From assembly GCA_028289585.1 (NCBI GenBank), contig JANQPI010000035.1, forward strand, positions 342,717 to 406,716: a stretch of DNA of 64,000 nt, given 5' to 3'. Below are positions 44,603 through 53,408 of the stretch, in pieces. Position 1 is the first letter of the stretch; each line of letters opens with the position of its first letter. This stretch comes from Candidatus Zixiibacteriota bacterium. Lineage in GTDB: Bacteria > Zixibacteria > MSB-5A5 > GN15 > FEB-12. The position numbers and the translations under genes were made by a program. Below the pieces are notes generated by a model, which saw only the letters and a program-made list of their open reading frames with translations, was not told the DNA's origin and ran no database searches.

Positions 44603-45328
44603 ATGGATGAGCAACCGATCGCCATCAAAACATTAACCATCGACGGAAAAGAAGTTGGGGCGCGTTCTGGCGATACGATTCTGCAAGTTGCCCAGGAACA
44701 CGGCATCTGGATTCCAACGCTTTGCTTCCTCGACGGTCTCACGGCCTACGGTTCCTGCCGGATTTGTATGGTTGAACTGGAGGGCAACAACCGCCTCTTC
44801 CCAGCGTGCGTGACAAAAGTCTACGAGGGGATGGTCGTTATCATTCACTCGCCAAGACTCGAGCACTACCGCCGGGTCATCGTTGAAATGCTTCTCAGTG
44901 AACGGCCCCATATCTGTTCGGTCTGTGTGTCAAATGGCCATTGCGAACTCCAGACGATGGCACAGCTGCTCGGTGTAACGTCGGTACGGTATCCCTACCT
45001 GATGCGGAAGCACGACGTTGATGCCTCCAACCATCGATTCCTTCATGATGACAATCGTTGCATTCTCTGCGGCCGCTGTGTTCGGGTCTGTTCCGAAATC
45101 GAAGGAGCCCACACGTGGGCATTCAGCGGTCGGGGAGTCGAGTCTCGAATTGTTACCGATCTTGACCAGCCCTGGGGAGAATCAGAGAGCTGTACTGGTT
45201 GCAGTAAGTGTGTGCACGTCTGTCCGACCGGGGCTCTCATCGAGAAAGGTCGAAGCGTGGCTGAGATGGCAAAACGGCGCCAGTTCTTACCTTACCTGAC
45301 AGTCATGCGGAAGGAGGATGCGGAATGA
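44603..45328 (+). CDS. hoxU: Hydrogenase diaphorase small subunit HoxU (NuoG-like)
   Basis: 241 residues. An N-terminal ferredoxin-like [2Fe-2S] (CFLDGLTAYGSCRICMVE), a NuoG-type Cys-rich segment (HICSVCVSNGHCELQ) and two [4Fe-4S] motifs (CILCGRCVRVC, CTGCSKCVHVCP) are present. It links HoxF to the hydrogenase HoxYH. AAGGAG sits seven bases before the ATG. Confidence 0.93.
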   Translation: MDEQPIAIKTLTIDGKEVGARSGDTILQVAQEHGIWIPTLCFLDGLTAYGSCRICMVELEGNNRLFPACVTKVYEGMVVIIHSPRLEHYRRVIVEMLLSERPHICSVCVSNGHCELQTMAQLLGVTSVRYPYLMRKHDVDASNHRFLHDDNRCILCGRCVRVCSEIEGAHTWAFSGRGVESRIVTDLDQPWGESESCTGCSKCVHVCPTGALIEKGRSVAEMAKRRQFLPYLTVMRKEDAE

Positions 45329-45858
45329 GTCGACCAAAGATAGCGACACTCTGGCTCGACGGCTGCTCCGGCTGTCACATGTCGATCCTGGACATGGATC
45401 AACGTATCCTTGAGCTCGCGTCCCGAGCCGACATCGTTTACAGTCCGCTGGTTGATACCAAAGAGTTTCCGGAAGGTGTTGATGTTGCGATCGTCGAAGG
45501 GGCGATCAGTACCGACGAAGATGTGCATAAAATCCGACTCGTGAGAAGCCGCTCGAAATTCCTCATTTCACTTGGTGATTGTGCGATAACCGGAAACGTA
45601 CCGTCGATGCGAAACCCGTTCTCGACGCAGGAAATCCTCGAACGCACGTTTGTTGAGAACACAACGACCAACCCGATTATTCCAAGTGAGGATATTCCTA
45701 AGCTGCTCGATAAGGTTGTTCCGTTGCATCACGTTGTCGACGTCGATCTGCACCTTCCCGGATGTCCGCCGCCAGCCGACGTTATCTGGGAGACTGTTAC
45801 GAAGCTGCTCGACGGCGAGATGCCCGAGGTGACGATCAAGACCCGGTTCGGAAAGTGA
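45325..45858 (+). CDS. hoxY: [NiFe] hydrogenase small subunit HoxY
   Basis: 177 residues; start overlaps the hoxU stop (ATGA). The proximal [4Fe-4S] cluster ligands are visible as CSGCHMS near the N-terminus, ISLGDCAITGNVPS and LPGCPPPADVIW. No Tat signal, so it is cytoplasmic, as expected for group 3 enzymes. Confidence 0.93.
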   Translation: MSRPKIATLWLDGCSGCHMSILDMDQRILELASRADIVYSPLVDTKEFPEGVDVAIVEGAISTDEDVHKIRLVRSRSKFLISLGDCAITGNVPSMRNPFSTQEILERTFVENTTTNPIIPSEDIPKLLDKVVPLHHVVDVDLHLPGCPPPADVIWETVTKLLDGEMPEVTIKTRFGK

Positions 45859-45868
45859 GAGTCTGACC

Positions 45869-47290
45869 ATGGCACGCACGATCAGTATTGATCCGGTTAC
45901 CAGAATCGAAGGGCATGCACGCATCACGCTGCAGCTGAATGACGACGGCGTGGTCGACGATGCGCGTTTTCACGTGACTCAGTTTCGTGGGTTTGAGAAG
46001 TTCTGTGAGGGGAGACCGTTCTACGAAATGCCATCGTTGATGGCGCGCACGTGTGGTATCTGTCCGGTATCGCACCTGATCGCCGGTGCGAAAGCGTGTG
46101 ATGACCTGTTTGCGGTGCAGATTCCCTACCCGGCACAAATGCTCCGGCGTCTTATGAATCTGGCTCAGATTCTTCAGTCACACGCACTCAATTTCTATTA
46201 TCTGTCGCTCCCTGACTTGTTCTTCGGAATGGATGCTGATCCAGCCAAACGGAACATCATTGCGGTGGCACAAGAAAACCCCGAGTTGGCGCAGGATGGT
46301 ATTCGTTTGCGGCAGATCGGTCAGCAGATCATTGAAACGCTTGGTGGTAAACGCATCCATCCGTCGTGGGTCGTTCCCGGTGGCGTCAATGCCCCCCTCA
46401 CCCCCGAACACCGAGAGATGATTCTCGGCGGAGTTCCGGAGGGTCTGGCGATTCTTAAACGGGCGCTTGAATGGTTCCATGCCCATCGGGATGCCTTCAA
46501 GCCCGAAGTTAACACGTTCGGTAATTTTTCCAGTTACTATCTCGGGATCGTGAATGAGAAGGGTAATCTGGAGCACTACGACGGTAACTTCCGTGTGATG
46601 GATGCTGCTGGCAACATCGTGGTCGATCAACTTGATACGCTCAAATATCAGGATCTGATCGCCGAGGCAAACGAGGCATGGACATACGAGAAGTTTCCGT
46701 ATCTCAAAGAGCTGGGCTATCCGGATGGGATGTATCGAGTCGGCCCGCTCGCTCGTTTGAATATTGCTACGGCGTGTGATACCTACCGCGCGGACGAAGA
46801 ACTGAAGAACTTCCGTTCCTCCACCACGACCCCGGCGGCAAGTTCGTTCCATTACCACTGGGCCCGTCTGATTGAAATGATCTACTGCCTGGAACGAATG
46901 GAGCAGATTCTCAATGATCCGGATATTCTCTCCACACACGTACGGGCGTTTGCCAAGCCAAACTCATTCAATGGAATTGGTGTGGCCGAAGCACCCCGAG
47001 GTACCCTGATTCATCACTATCGAATCGATGAGAATGGCCTGATGACCTGGGCGGACCTGGTCATTGCTACCGTGCACAATAATCTCGCGATGAACCGGGC
47101 GGTGTTGCAGGTCGCTAAGAGCTTTGTTGACGGGAAGGAGTTGACCGACGGTGCTCTGAATCGCGTTGAGGCGGTCATTCGTGCCTTCGACCCGTGTCTA
47201 AGCTGTTCGACGCACGCCGATGGTCGACGGGACTTGCAGGTCGACTTGATCGATGCCGACGGTCGTTTGGTCGACAGTACCACTCGCTAG
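45869..47290 (+). CDS. hoxH: [NiFe] hydrogenase large catalytic subunit HoxH
   Basis: 473 residues. The NiFe site is coordinated by L1 ARTCGICPVSH and L2 DPCLSCSTHADG. About 24 residues follow the conserved His, a C-terminal extension expected to be cleaved after nickel insertion by the protease encoded next. With HoxEFUY it forms a bidirectional NAD-reducing group 3d-type hydrogenase. The hyp maturation genes are not in the window. Confidence 0.95.
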   Translation: MARTISIDPVTRIEGHARITLQLNDDGVVDDARFHVTQFRGFEKFCEGRPFYEMPSLMARTCGICPVSHLIAGAKACDDLFAVQIPYPAQMLRRLMNLAQILQSHALNFYYLSLPDLFFGMDADPAKRNIIAVAQENPELAQDGIRLRQIGQQIIETLGGKRIHPSWVVPGGVNAPLTPEHREMILGGVPEGLAILKRALEWFHAHRDAFKPEVNTFGNFSSYYLGIVNEKGNLEHYDGNFRVMDAAGNIVVDQLDTLKYQDLIAEANEAWTYEKFPYLKELGYPDGMYRVGPLARLNIATACDTYRADEELKNFRSSTTTPAASSFHYHWARLIEMIYCLERMEQILNDPDILSTHVRAFAKPNSFNGIGVAEAPRGTLIHHYRIDENGLMTWADLVIATVHNNLAMNRAVLQVAKSFVDGKELTDGALNRVEAVIRAFDPCLSCSTHADGRRDLQVDLIDADGRLVDSTTR

Positions 47291-47299
47291 CTACCTGAC

Positions 47300-47779
47300 T
47301 TGTCCGTGCGCATTGTCCTGATCGGTTATGGTAACGAGCTACGTTCCGACGATCGCTTCGGACCGGAAGTTGTCCGACGTCTTGGCGAGTTGTTTCACGA
47401 TGTTTCGTCGATAACCACGGTCGTTGCAACCCAGTTGCTTCCGGAACATGTGACCCTCTTTGACGGTGCTCGACTGGTCGTTCTGTTTGATGCCGCGCAC
47501 AATGAACCGGGGAGCGTGTCGGTGTGCTGTATCTGCTCAGACCGCGATACTGCCGGCCCGCTGACTCATCAGCTCACTGCCGACATGATAGTCGGGTTAG
47601 CAGCGAAGACTATCCGCCGGATGCCCCGCGTGTTTCTCGTCTCTGCCGGCGGTTACAGCTTCGATCTCGGTGAGCAGATGTCAACCGGAATGCAGGATAT
47701 CGTCGACGAGGTTGTCGAGAGCGCAGCTTTGCGAGTAACTCGAATCTTGCGGCTCAGTTCGTCGGGACCGAGAAACTAA
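47300..47779 (+). CDS. Hydrogenase maturation protease (HoxW/HycI type)
   Basis: About 159 residues. The HupD/HycI family motifs are clear: IGYGNELRSDDRFGP at the N-terminus (nickel-binding Asp), FDAAHNEPGSV, and later LVSAGGYSFDLGEQMS. It removes the HoxH C-terminal extension. The start is either TTG 47300 or GTG 47306; neither has a good ribosome site, and GTG is more usual. Ten bases after hoxH, so co-transcribed. Confidence 0.88.
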   Translation: MSVRIVLIGYGNELRSDDRFGPEVVRRLGELFHDVSSITTVVATQLLPEHVTLFDGARLVVLFDAAHNEPGSVSVCCICSDRDTAGPLTHQLTADMIVGLAAKTIRRMPRVFLVSAGGYSFDLGEQMSTGMQDIVDEVVESAALRVTRILRLSSSGPRN

Positions 47780-47792
47780 GCCTGACGAAACG

Positions 47793-48239
47793 CTATGGCG
47801 TGCCAGAGGGGACACACGGTACCCAGATGAAGCCACACGTGTCGCGGAGAAATGCCTCGCGCAGGCCATGAGGCTTATCACAGGCCGATTCGACAACCTC
47901 CCAACCAGCATCTGAAGCTCGATCCTGCGATGCATCGGGGTCACATCCCTGCAGACGAATCTCACACCCCGCTCCACGCGGTAAATCCTGAGAGAGGGCT
48001 GGAGAGAGGGGGTGTTCAGCGTACGTCTCATCAGCATGAAGCATCCAGAAGGAGTTTCCGTAGCGCAGTATGGCGAATGAGGGATCGGCGAAGACAAGCT
48101 CCGCTCCCAGGACTGTGACCTGACCTTGCGTTGCGTCGGCAATACTCGGTACGAGCAAATTCAACCAAACGCCCGTGGGCAGTGACTTGGCCAGTTCATG
48201 GACGTTAGCACACGGGTCCTTTGCTTTCCACCGTTCCAC
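47793..48239 (-). CDS. VOC-fold (glyoxalase/bleomycin-resistance-like) protein
   Basis: 148 residues. The beta-alpha-beta-beta-beta layout of one VOC module pair is visible: VLGAELVFADPSFAILRYGNSFWMLHADETY, GAGCEIRLQGCDPDA, then DKPHGLREAFLRDTCGFIWVP. Metal ligands (His in MLHADE, possible Glu in REAFLRD) are plausible but the substrate is unknown. It converges on the hydrogenase protease with no obvious terminator between. Start codon uncertain. Confidence 0.6.
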   Translation of the reverse strand: MERWKAKDPCANVHELAKSLPTGVWLNLLVPSIADATQGQVTVLGAELVFADPSFAILRYGNSFWMLHADETYAEHPLSPALSQDLPRGAGCEIRLQGCDPDASQDRASDAGWEVVESACDKPHGLREAFLRDTCGFIWVPCVPSGTP

Positions 48240-48319
48240 TTGATCACCTGTAGAGTGTTACGAGTTCACATTAACGCAGCCTACGTCAGAACGCAGTGCT
48301 GGGTTGCCTTATAGAAACG

Positions 48320-48354
48320 AAACTAAAACGGGCCACGCAAACAGCGTGACCCGT
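48320..48354 (-). terminator. Rho-independent terminator of the tyrosine phenol-lyase gene
   Basis: On the minus strand ACGGGTCACGC / GCGTGGCCCGT (one mismatch, 5-base loop) is followed by TTTTAGTTT, 25 bases past the stop. Confidence 0.8.
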
Positions 48355-48378
48355 CGATGTTCGAAGAGGGTGAAAATG

Positions 48379-49791
48379 CTAAACGGTAGCTGGCTCCGGC
48401 ACCAGCGCTTCAAATCGTCCCTGGAAGAACCGCAACATGGGCGGTTCGTATGTGAATTTGAGACCGTGGACGTCGTGCCGCTGGTCGTAGATTTCTGCAA
48501 CCGATTCAGCAACGATGTCCATGTGCGCTTGGGTATAGACCCGGCGGGGGATAGTCAGGCGCACCAGCTCCAGTTTCGGCATGTAGTTTTCGCCAGTCTC
48601 TTTGTTACGACCAGCGGAAACGGCGCCTCGTTCCATTGAACGAATCCCCGACTCCACATACAGTGCTGCGGCGAGTGACTGCGCGGGAAACATCGTCTGC
48701 GGGAGATGGTTGAGAATCTGACCAGCATCCAGGAAGACGGCATGGCCACCAATCGGTTTGACGATCGGAATGCCCTCCTGCTCTATGTGCTCGCCGAGGT
48801 AGCGGACCTGTCCGACCCGCGCCCGAATGTGATCATCCTGAACTGATTCGCGGATACCGATGGCAAGCGCTTCCATGTCACGACCGGCCATGCCACCATA
48901 GGTATGGAGCCCCTCGTAAACGACGACCAGATTGCAGGCCTTATCATAGAGTTCCGGATCATTGAGCGCCAACATGCCGCCAATGTTGACCATCGCATCT
49001 TTCTTCGCTGAGAAAGTGGCGGCATCGGTCAGGGCGCAGATTTCGTAGACGATTTCCTTGACCGACTTACTCGCATAGCCAGGCTCTCGTTCCTGAATGA
49101 AGAACGCGTTCTCGGCGACCCGCGTCATGTCGTGCACGATCAACACGTTGTGTTCGTCGCACCACTGCCGAAGTTGCTTCAGATTCCCGAGCGATATCGG
49201 CTGACCACCGGCCATGTTGACACAGGTGGCAATGCAGACATATGGGACCTTGTCGGCACCGACTTTTCGCACGAGGTCATCCAGCTTTGCGATATCGACG
49301 TCCCCTTTAAAGGGGTGTGGGTCCTGAGAGTCATGCGCTTCATCGATGATCACGTCGACAAACGTGCCCCCGGCCAACTCCTGATGCAGACGGGTGGTGG
49401 TGAAGTACATGTTACCGGGAATGTAGTCACCCGGCTTGATAAGAATCTGCGAGATGAGATTCTCGGCTCCGCGGCCCTGGTGGGTGGGGACCGTAAACTT
49501 GTAGCTGTAATACTCTTCAACGAAATCGCGGAGGTTGTAGAAGTTACGCGAGCCGGCGTATGCCTCGTCACCCTTCATCAAGCCAGCCCACTGATCGTCC
49601 GACATAGCCGACGTCCCAGAATCAGTGAGCAGGTCAATGTAGACATCTTCGGAGCGAAGCAGAAAGGTATTGAATCCGGCGTCTTTGATCGCTTGTTGCC
49701 GTTCCACGCGGGTGGTCATTTTGAGCAACTCAACCATCTTGATCTTGTACGGCTCTGCCCATGAGTGCCGTCGAGAAGTGCGTTTTGGCAT
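48379..49791 (-). CDS. tpl: Tyrosine phenol-lyase (beta-eliminating lyase)
   Basis: 470 residues, PLP fold-type I. The family blocks are strong: NTFLLRSEDVYIDLLTDSGTSAMSDDQWAG, FTVPTHQGRGAENL, and the PLP Lys in SAKKDAMVNIGG. Substrate specificity: the block ESGIRSMERGAVSAGRN has Met and Arg at the positions that in tyrosine phenol-lyase contact the phenol ring; tryptophanases carry EIGS-type residues there. RFFQGRF matches the C-terminal Phe region. It would cleave tyrosine to phenol, pyruvate and ammonia. AGGAGA precedes the ATG. Tryptophanase activity cannot be excluded. No transporter gene accompanies it. Confidence 0.82.
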   Translation of the reverse strand: MPKRTSRRHSWAEPYKIKMVELLKMTTRVERQQAIKDAGFNTFLLRSEDVYIDLLTDSGTSAMSDDQWAGLMKGDEAYAGSRNFYNLRDFVEEYYSYKFTVPTHQGRGAENLISQILIKPGDYIPGNMYFTTTRLHQELAGGTFVDVIIDEAHDSQDPHPFKGDVDIAKLDDLVRKVGADKVPYVCIATCVNMAGGQPISLGNLKQLRQWCDEHNVLIVHDMTRVAENAFFIQEREPGYASKSVKEIVYEICALTDAATFSAKKDAMVNIGGMLALNDPELYDKACNLVVVYEGLHTYGGMAGRDMEALAIGIRESVQDDHIRARVGQVRYLGEHIEQEGIPIVKPIGGHAVFLDAGQILNHLPQTMFPAQSLAAALYVESGIRSMERGAVSAGRNKETGENYMPKLELVRLTIPRRVYTQAHMDIVAESVAEIYDQRHDVHGLKFTYEPPMLRFFQGRFEALVPEPATV

Positions 49792-49988
49792 AAGTCATTC
49801 TCCTGTCAACCGGACCGCCACAGGGCCCGGACTGTACCCTATCTATGTGAAAAAGGTAACAAGCACTTGCTGTCACTGTCAAGATTGTGAACGCCTCGGA
49901 GGTCGTCCCGCGACAAAAAACGTGGTGCTGGGGAACCGCTGCGAATTCGCTTGTGTTAACCCGTTCAGTACGCAGATTGACGCGAGCT

Positions 49989-50069
49989 ATGAAACGTATG
50001 ACCTGCCAGACGACCCATCACCATCATCATCATGGCGGAGCTCCGTTGGAGAACCGGTCGGTCGGGTAG
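49989..50069 (+). CDS. hisL: Histidine operon leader peptide (six consecutive His codons)
   Basis: A 26-residue ORF, MKRMTCQTTHHHHHHGGAPLENRSVG, absent from most ORF calls because of size. The His run (CATCACCATCATCATCAT, 50016-50033) lies about 75 bases before a strong terminator and 130 bases before hisG. In histidine attenuation, ribosome stalling at His codons under low charged tRNA-His lets an antiterminator form. Here GAACCG (50051-50056) can pair with CGGTTC (50117-50122), which is part of the terminator stem, so the two structures exclude each other. The ribosome site is weak (GCGAGCT). An alternative ATG is at 49998. Confidence 0.75.
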   Translation: MKRMTCQTTHHHHHHGGAPLENRSVG

Positions 50070-50106
50070 TGTCTGTGTGTAAATAACGCGGACAGCAGAG
50101 AGTCAG

Positions 50107-50136
50107 CCCCCCGGAACGGTTCCGGGGGGTTTTTTT
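50107..50136 (+). terminator. Attenuator terminator upstream of hisG
   Basis: CCCCCCGGA-ACGGT-TCCGGGGGG (9-base stem, 5-base loop) followed by seven T, ending 28 bases before hisG. A full terminator placed before the first gene of a biosynthetic operon, with the His-rich leader upstream, marks it as an attenuator. The remaining sequence from 49792 to 49988 shows no gene; the his promoter should be there but is not obvious. Confidence 0.88.
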
Positions 50137-50164
50137 ATGCCCGCGATCTTATGAGGAGATCACC

Positions 50165-51040
50165 GTGACAGAACAATTGAAACTCGGCCTACCGAAGGGC
50201 TCCCTCCAGGAGGCCACGCTCGACCTCCTGGCGAAAGCCGGTTGGCGGGTCCGTGCCAACGAGCGCTCGTATCGACCATCGATTGATGATCCCTGTCTCG
50301 ATCCGTTTCTCATTCGAGCTCAGGAGATGTCCATCTATGTCGAGCAGGGCATTTTTGATTGCGGCATTACCGGCTACGATTGGGTGCTGGAAAACGACTC
50401 GACAGTCGAATCGGTTACCGAGCTCGTCTACTCAAAAGCCTTTTATCGACCGGTTCGCTGGGTCCTCGCCGTCCCCGACGATTCGCCGATCAAGCGACCT
50501 GAGGATCTCCAGGGCAAACGGATCTCGACTGAGGTCGTCAACCTGACGCGCCGGTGGCTCGCCGAGCGTCAGATTGATGCCCAGATCGAGTTTTCCTGGG
50601 GGGCAACCGAGGTCAAGCCGGGACTGCTCACCGACGCCATCGTGGAGGTTACGGAAACAGGTAATTCGCTGCGCGCGAACAAGCTGCGAATCGTCGACAC
50701 AATCATGGAATCGACGACACGGTTCATCGCCAACGCTGACGCTCTCATTGTCCCTTGGAAACGTGATCGCATCAACAACCTCGCCCGTATGCTGACCGCG
50801 GCGATCGATGCGACCGGACGGGTCGGACTCAAAATGAACATTCAATCAGAGAATTTGGAGGGATTACTCGCCGTGCTCCCCAGCATGAAAGCGCCAACGA
50901 TTAGTCAACTCGTCAACGGCTCGGGAGCAGCCGTCGAAGTTGTTATTGAGGAACGTCAAGTCCGTGATCTGATCCCGCAGGTCGTAGCGGTCGGAGCGAC
51001 GGATATCATTGAGTATCCGCTCAATAAGGTGATTCCGTGA
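50165..51040 (+). CDS. hisG: ATP phosphoribosyltransferase (long form)
   Basis: 291 residues from GTG 50165 with GGAG seven bases upstream. LKLGLPKGSLQEATLDLLAKAGW starts the catalytic fold; GIFDCGITGYDWV, DAIVEVTETGNSLRANKLRIV (PRPP site) and a C-terminal regulatory domain (from about residue 220) mark the HisG-long form that works without HisZ and is feedback-inhibited by histidine. It catalyses the first step, ATP plus PRPP to phosphoribosyl-ATP. Confidence 0.95.
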   Translation: MTEQLKLGLPKGSLQEATLDLLAKAGWRVRANERSYRPSIDDPCLDPFLIRAQEMSIYVEQGIFDCGITGYDWVLENDSTVESVTELVYSKAFYRPVRWVLAVPDDSPIKRPEDLQGKRISTEVVNLTRRWLAERQIDAQIEFSWGATEVKPGLLTDAIVEVTETGNSLRANKLRIVDTIMESTTRFIANADALIVPWKRDRINNLARMLTAAIDATGRVGLKMNIQSENLEGLLAVLPSMKAPTISQLVNGSGAAVEVVIEERQVRDLIPQVVAVGATDIIEYPLNKVIP

Positions 51041-52311
51041 TGCTTCCAACCATTACCTCGACAGACGAGCTGGCCGCCCGTCTGGCCCAGCGTACGGAAC
51101 AGCTTCGTATCGACACGACCTCGGTCGAAGCGATCGTCAGTGCCGTCCGCGAAGAAAAAGATGCGGCCCTACGCCGCTTCACACGAGAGTTCGACGGGGT
51201 AGACGTGCGCAGCTTGCGTGTCGACGATTCAGAGTTGATGAGAGCTCGCGATCGCCTCGACACGGCGCTGAGCGAAGCAATCCGGAGCGCTGCTGACAAC
51301 ATCCGCCGATTTCATGAACAACAACGGCCCGAAAACTTCTCGCTTGTCCAACCAGATGGCACACGATTGGAGTATCGCTGGCAAGCGTACCGTCGAACCG
51401 GAATCTATGTTCCGGCCGGTCGTTACCCGTTACCGTCGACACTACTCATGGGCGCTATCCCGGCGCAGATTGCGGGATGCGATCAGATAGCTGTAGTGAC
51501 ACCACCCTGTGCATCGGGGCGGCCTGACTCAACAATTCTGGCGACCTGTAACCTACTCGGCATCTCCGAAGTCTATGCTCTCGGCGGAGCCCAGGCGATT
51601 GCTGCGCTGGCCTTCGGTACCGAATCGGTAACGCCCGTTGACATGATTGCGGGTCCGGGCAATGCCTTTGTGACCGTTGCTAAACAGCTTGTCACGAACG
51701 AGGTCGGAATCGATCTTCTGGCCGGACCAACCGAACTTGTGGTCATTGCCGATCACACCGCCGATCCGGTGCTGGTCGCGGCCGATCTTATTTCGCAGGC
51801 TGAACACGACTACGATGCGTTGCCAATCCTCATTACAACCGATCTGTCATTGATTGAGCGTGTTGTCTCAAGTCTTACCGCTCAACTGTCGGATCTTCCC
51901 ACTGCCGAGATCGCACGACAGTCGCTTCGTGATAGTGGCTTCACCTTCGTAGCCAACTCCACTGAATCGGCAATCGCCGTTTGTAATCGAATTGCTCCGG
52001 AGCATCTCTCGCTGCACGTGTCCGATCCGGCAGCATGGCGGGACTCGGTGACGGCCGGTGCGATTTTTGACGGTCGTACGGTTCCGGTTACCTGGGGCGA
52101 TTACTGGGCCGGGATGAATCATACGTTGCCAACTGGGGGACAGGCGCGGATTACATCAGGCCTTTCGGTGCTATCGTTTCTTAGAGCGACAACGTACGTG
52201 AGTGCGACACCCGCTACCATTCAGGCGTCAGCACCGGACGTACTGCGACTTGCCACTAGTGAGGGGCTGATTGGTCACGCGCGAGCGGTAGAGCGGAGGT
52301 TGCCGCAATGA
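51040..52311 (+). CDS. hisD: Histidinol dehydrogenase
   Basis: 423 residues; the ATG overlaps the hisG stop by one base (TGATG). The conserved blocks are AYRRTGIYVPAGRYPLPSTLLM, ALGGAQAIAALAFGTESV, DMIAGPGNAFVTVAKQ, GPTELVVIADHTADP, AEHDYDALPILIT with the metal-binding His, and EHLSLHV. It oxidises histidinol to histidine in the last two steps, using NAD and zinc. Confidence 0.95.
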   Translation: MLPTITSTDELAARLAQRTEQLRIDTTSVEAIVSAVREEKDAALRRFTREFDGVDVRSLRVDDSELMRARDRLDTALSEAIRSAADNIRRFHEQQRPENFSLVQPDGTRLEYRWQAYRRTGIYVPAGRYPLPSTLLMGAIPAQIAGCDQIAVVTPPCASGRPDSTILATCNLLGISEVYALGGAQAIAALAFGTESVTPVDMIAGPGNAFVTVAKQLVTNEVGIDLLAGPTELVVIADHTADPVLVAADLISQAEHDYDALPILITTDLSLIERVVSSLTAQLSDLPTAEIARQSLRDSGFTFVANSTESAIAVCNRIAPEHLSLHVSDPAAWRDSVTAGAIFDGRTVPVTWGDYWAGMNHTLPTGGQARITSGLSVLSFLRATTYVSATPATIQASAPDVLRLATSEGLIGHARAVERRLPQ

Positions 52312-53408
52312 AGACGATTGACCGCATCGTACGGCCAGCCTACCGACGGCTCGAATCGTACACCGTCGATCTGCCAACGGTACCGATTAAGCTGAATCAG
52401 AATGAGGCCGCCGACGAACTGCCCGATGACCTCAAGCGTGCGATTGCGAGCGAATTGCTGACGGTCGATTGGCGTCGCTATCCGCAGCTGACGCCCGTCG
52501 ACGTAGTGGAGCCGATTGCCTCGACGTTTGGTCTCGATCCATCGGGCGTACTCGTGAGTAACGGATCAAACGATGTTCTCCGGGCGATCTTCGACGTCTC
52601 GGTCGGTCGCGGGAGTAGAGTTGTGACCCTGACGCCAACGTTTGGCGTCTATCGGCTCCTGGCCGAGCAGCGGGAGGCAGTTGTTGATTGTTCGCCCCTG
52701 GATCACAGATTTCGGGTACACGACCGTGATCTGATTGAGCGGTCCCGTCAGGCGACACTGACAATCGTTACGTCGCCGAATTCTCCGACTGGTACACGAG
52801 TGAAACCTGAGACGATCCGAGAGGTCTGCCGACAAACGCGTGGTCTCGTTGTTATCGATGAAGCCTACGTAGAATTTACAGATCAGGATTTTCTACCGTT
52901 CGCACGCGAGTTCGCCAATCTGATCATAACACGAACGTTCTCAAAGGCTGCCGGACTGGCGGGGCTGCGTGTCGGCTGGGCGACGATGGCTCCCGCGTTG
53001 GCTCGACAGGTTCAGAAGGCAATCCTTCCGTTTGCCTTGGATGTTGTCTCCACGATTGCTGTGAGAACCATTCTGGATAACTGGGCATTGGTAGAATCTC
53101 GAGCCGGCGATACGGTCCGAGAACGAGACCGCTTGATAGCCGCTGTCGCCAATCTCCCTGATCTCACGGTGTTCCCATCGGAAGCTAACTTCTTTGTCGT
53201 CGAGAGCGCTGACAGAAACGCATCAGCTATCATTGCTGCGCTTCTTGATCGGGGTATCCTCGTTCGACCGATGACTAGCTACGGGTCAACCGGGAATGGA
53301 ACTGAGCGGCAACTCTTTCGCGTATCGGTTGGCCGTAGAGAGGAGAACGATGCTTTCGTAGCAGCCCTCTCGGAGATCGTGGCAGATGTTCAGGAGGTGC
53401 GACCATGA
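52308..53408 (+). CDS. hisC: Histidinol-phosphate aminotransferase
   Basis: 366 residues; starts inside the hisD stop (ATGA). PLP fold-type I: LVSNGSNDVLRAIFD, TLTPTFGVYRLLAEQ, TSPNSPTGTRV, VVIDEAYVEF, and the Schiff-base Lys in TRTFSKAAGLAGLRVGW. It converts imidazole acetol-phosphate to histidinol-phosphate. Confidence 0.93.
   Translation: MKTIDRIVRPAYRRLESYTVDLPTVPIKLNQNEAADELPDDLKRAIASELLTVDWRRYPQLTPVDVVEPIASTFGLDPSGVLVSNGSNDVLRAIFDVSVGRGSRVVTLTPTFGVYRLLAEQREAVVDCSPLDHRFRVHDRDLIERSRQATLTIVTSPNSPTGTRVKPETIREVCRQTRGLVVIDEAYVEFTDQDFLPFAREFANLIITRTFSKAAGLAGLRVGWATMAPALARQVQKAILPFALDVVSTIAVRTILDNWALVESRAGDTVRERDRLIAAVANLPDLTVFPSEANFFVVESADRNASAIIAALLDRGILVRPMTSYGSTGNGTERQLFRVSVGRREENDAFVAALSEIVADVQEVRP

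Noticed and set aside
49887-50069. The run of six His codons could be a vector His-tag from contamination
   Set aside because: It lies inside a short ORF before a terminator and hisG in a natural his operon, with a pairing element that fits attenuation, and no vector-like sequence is nearby.
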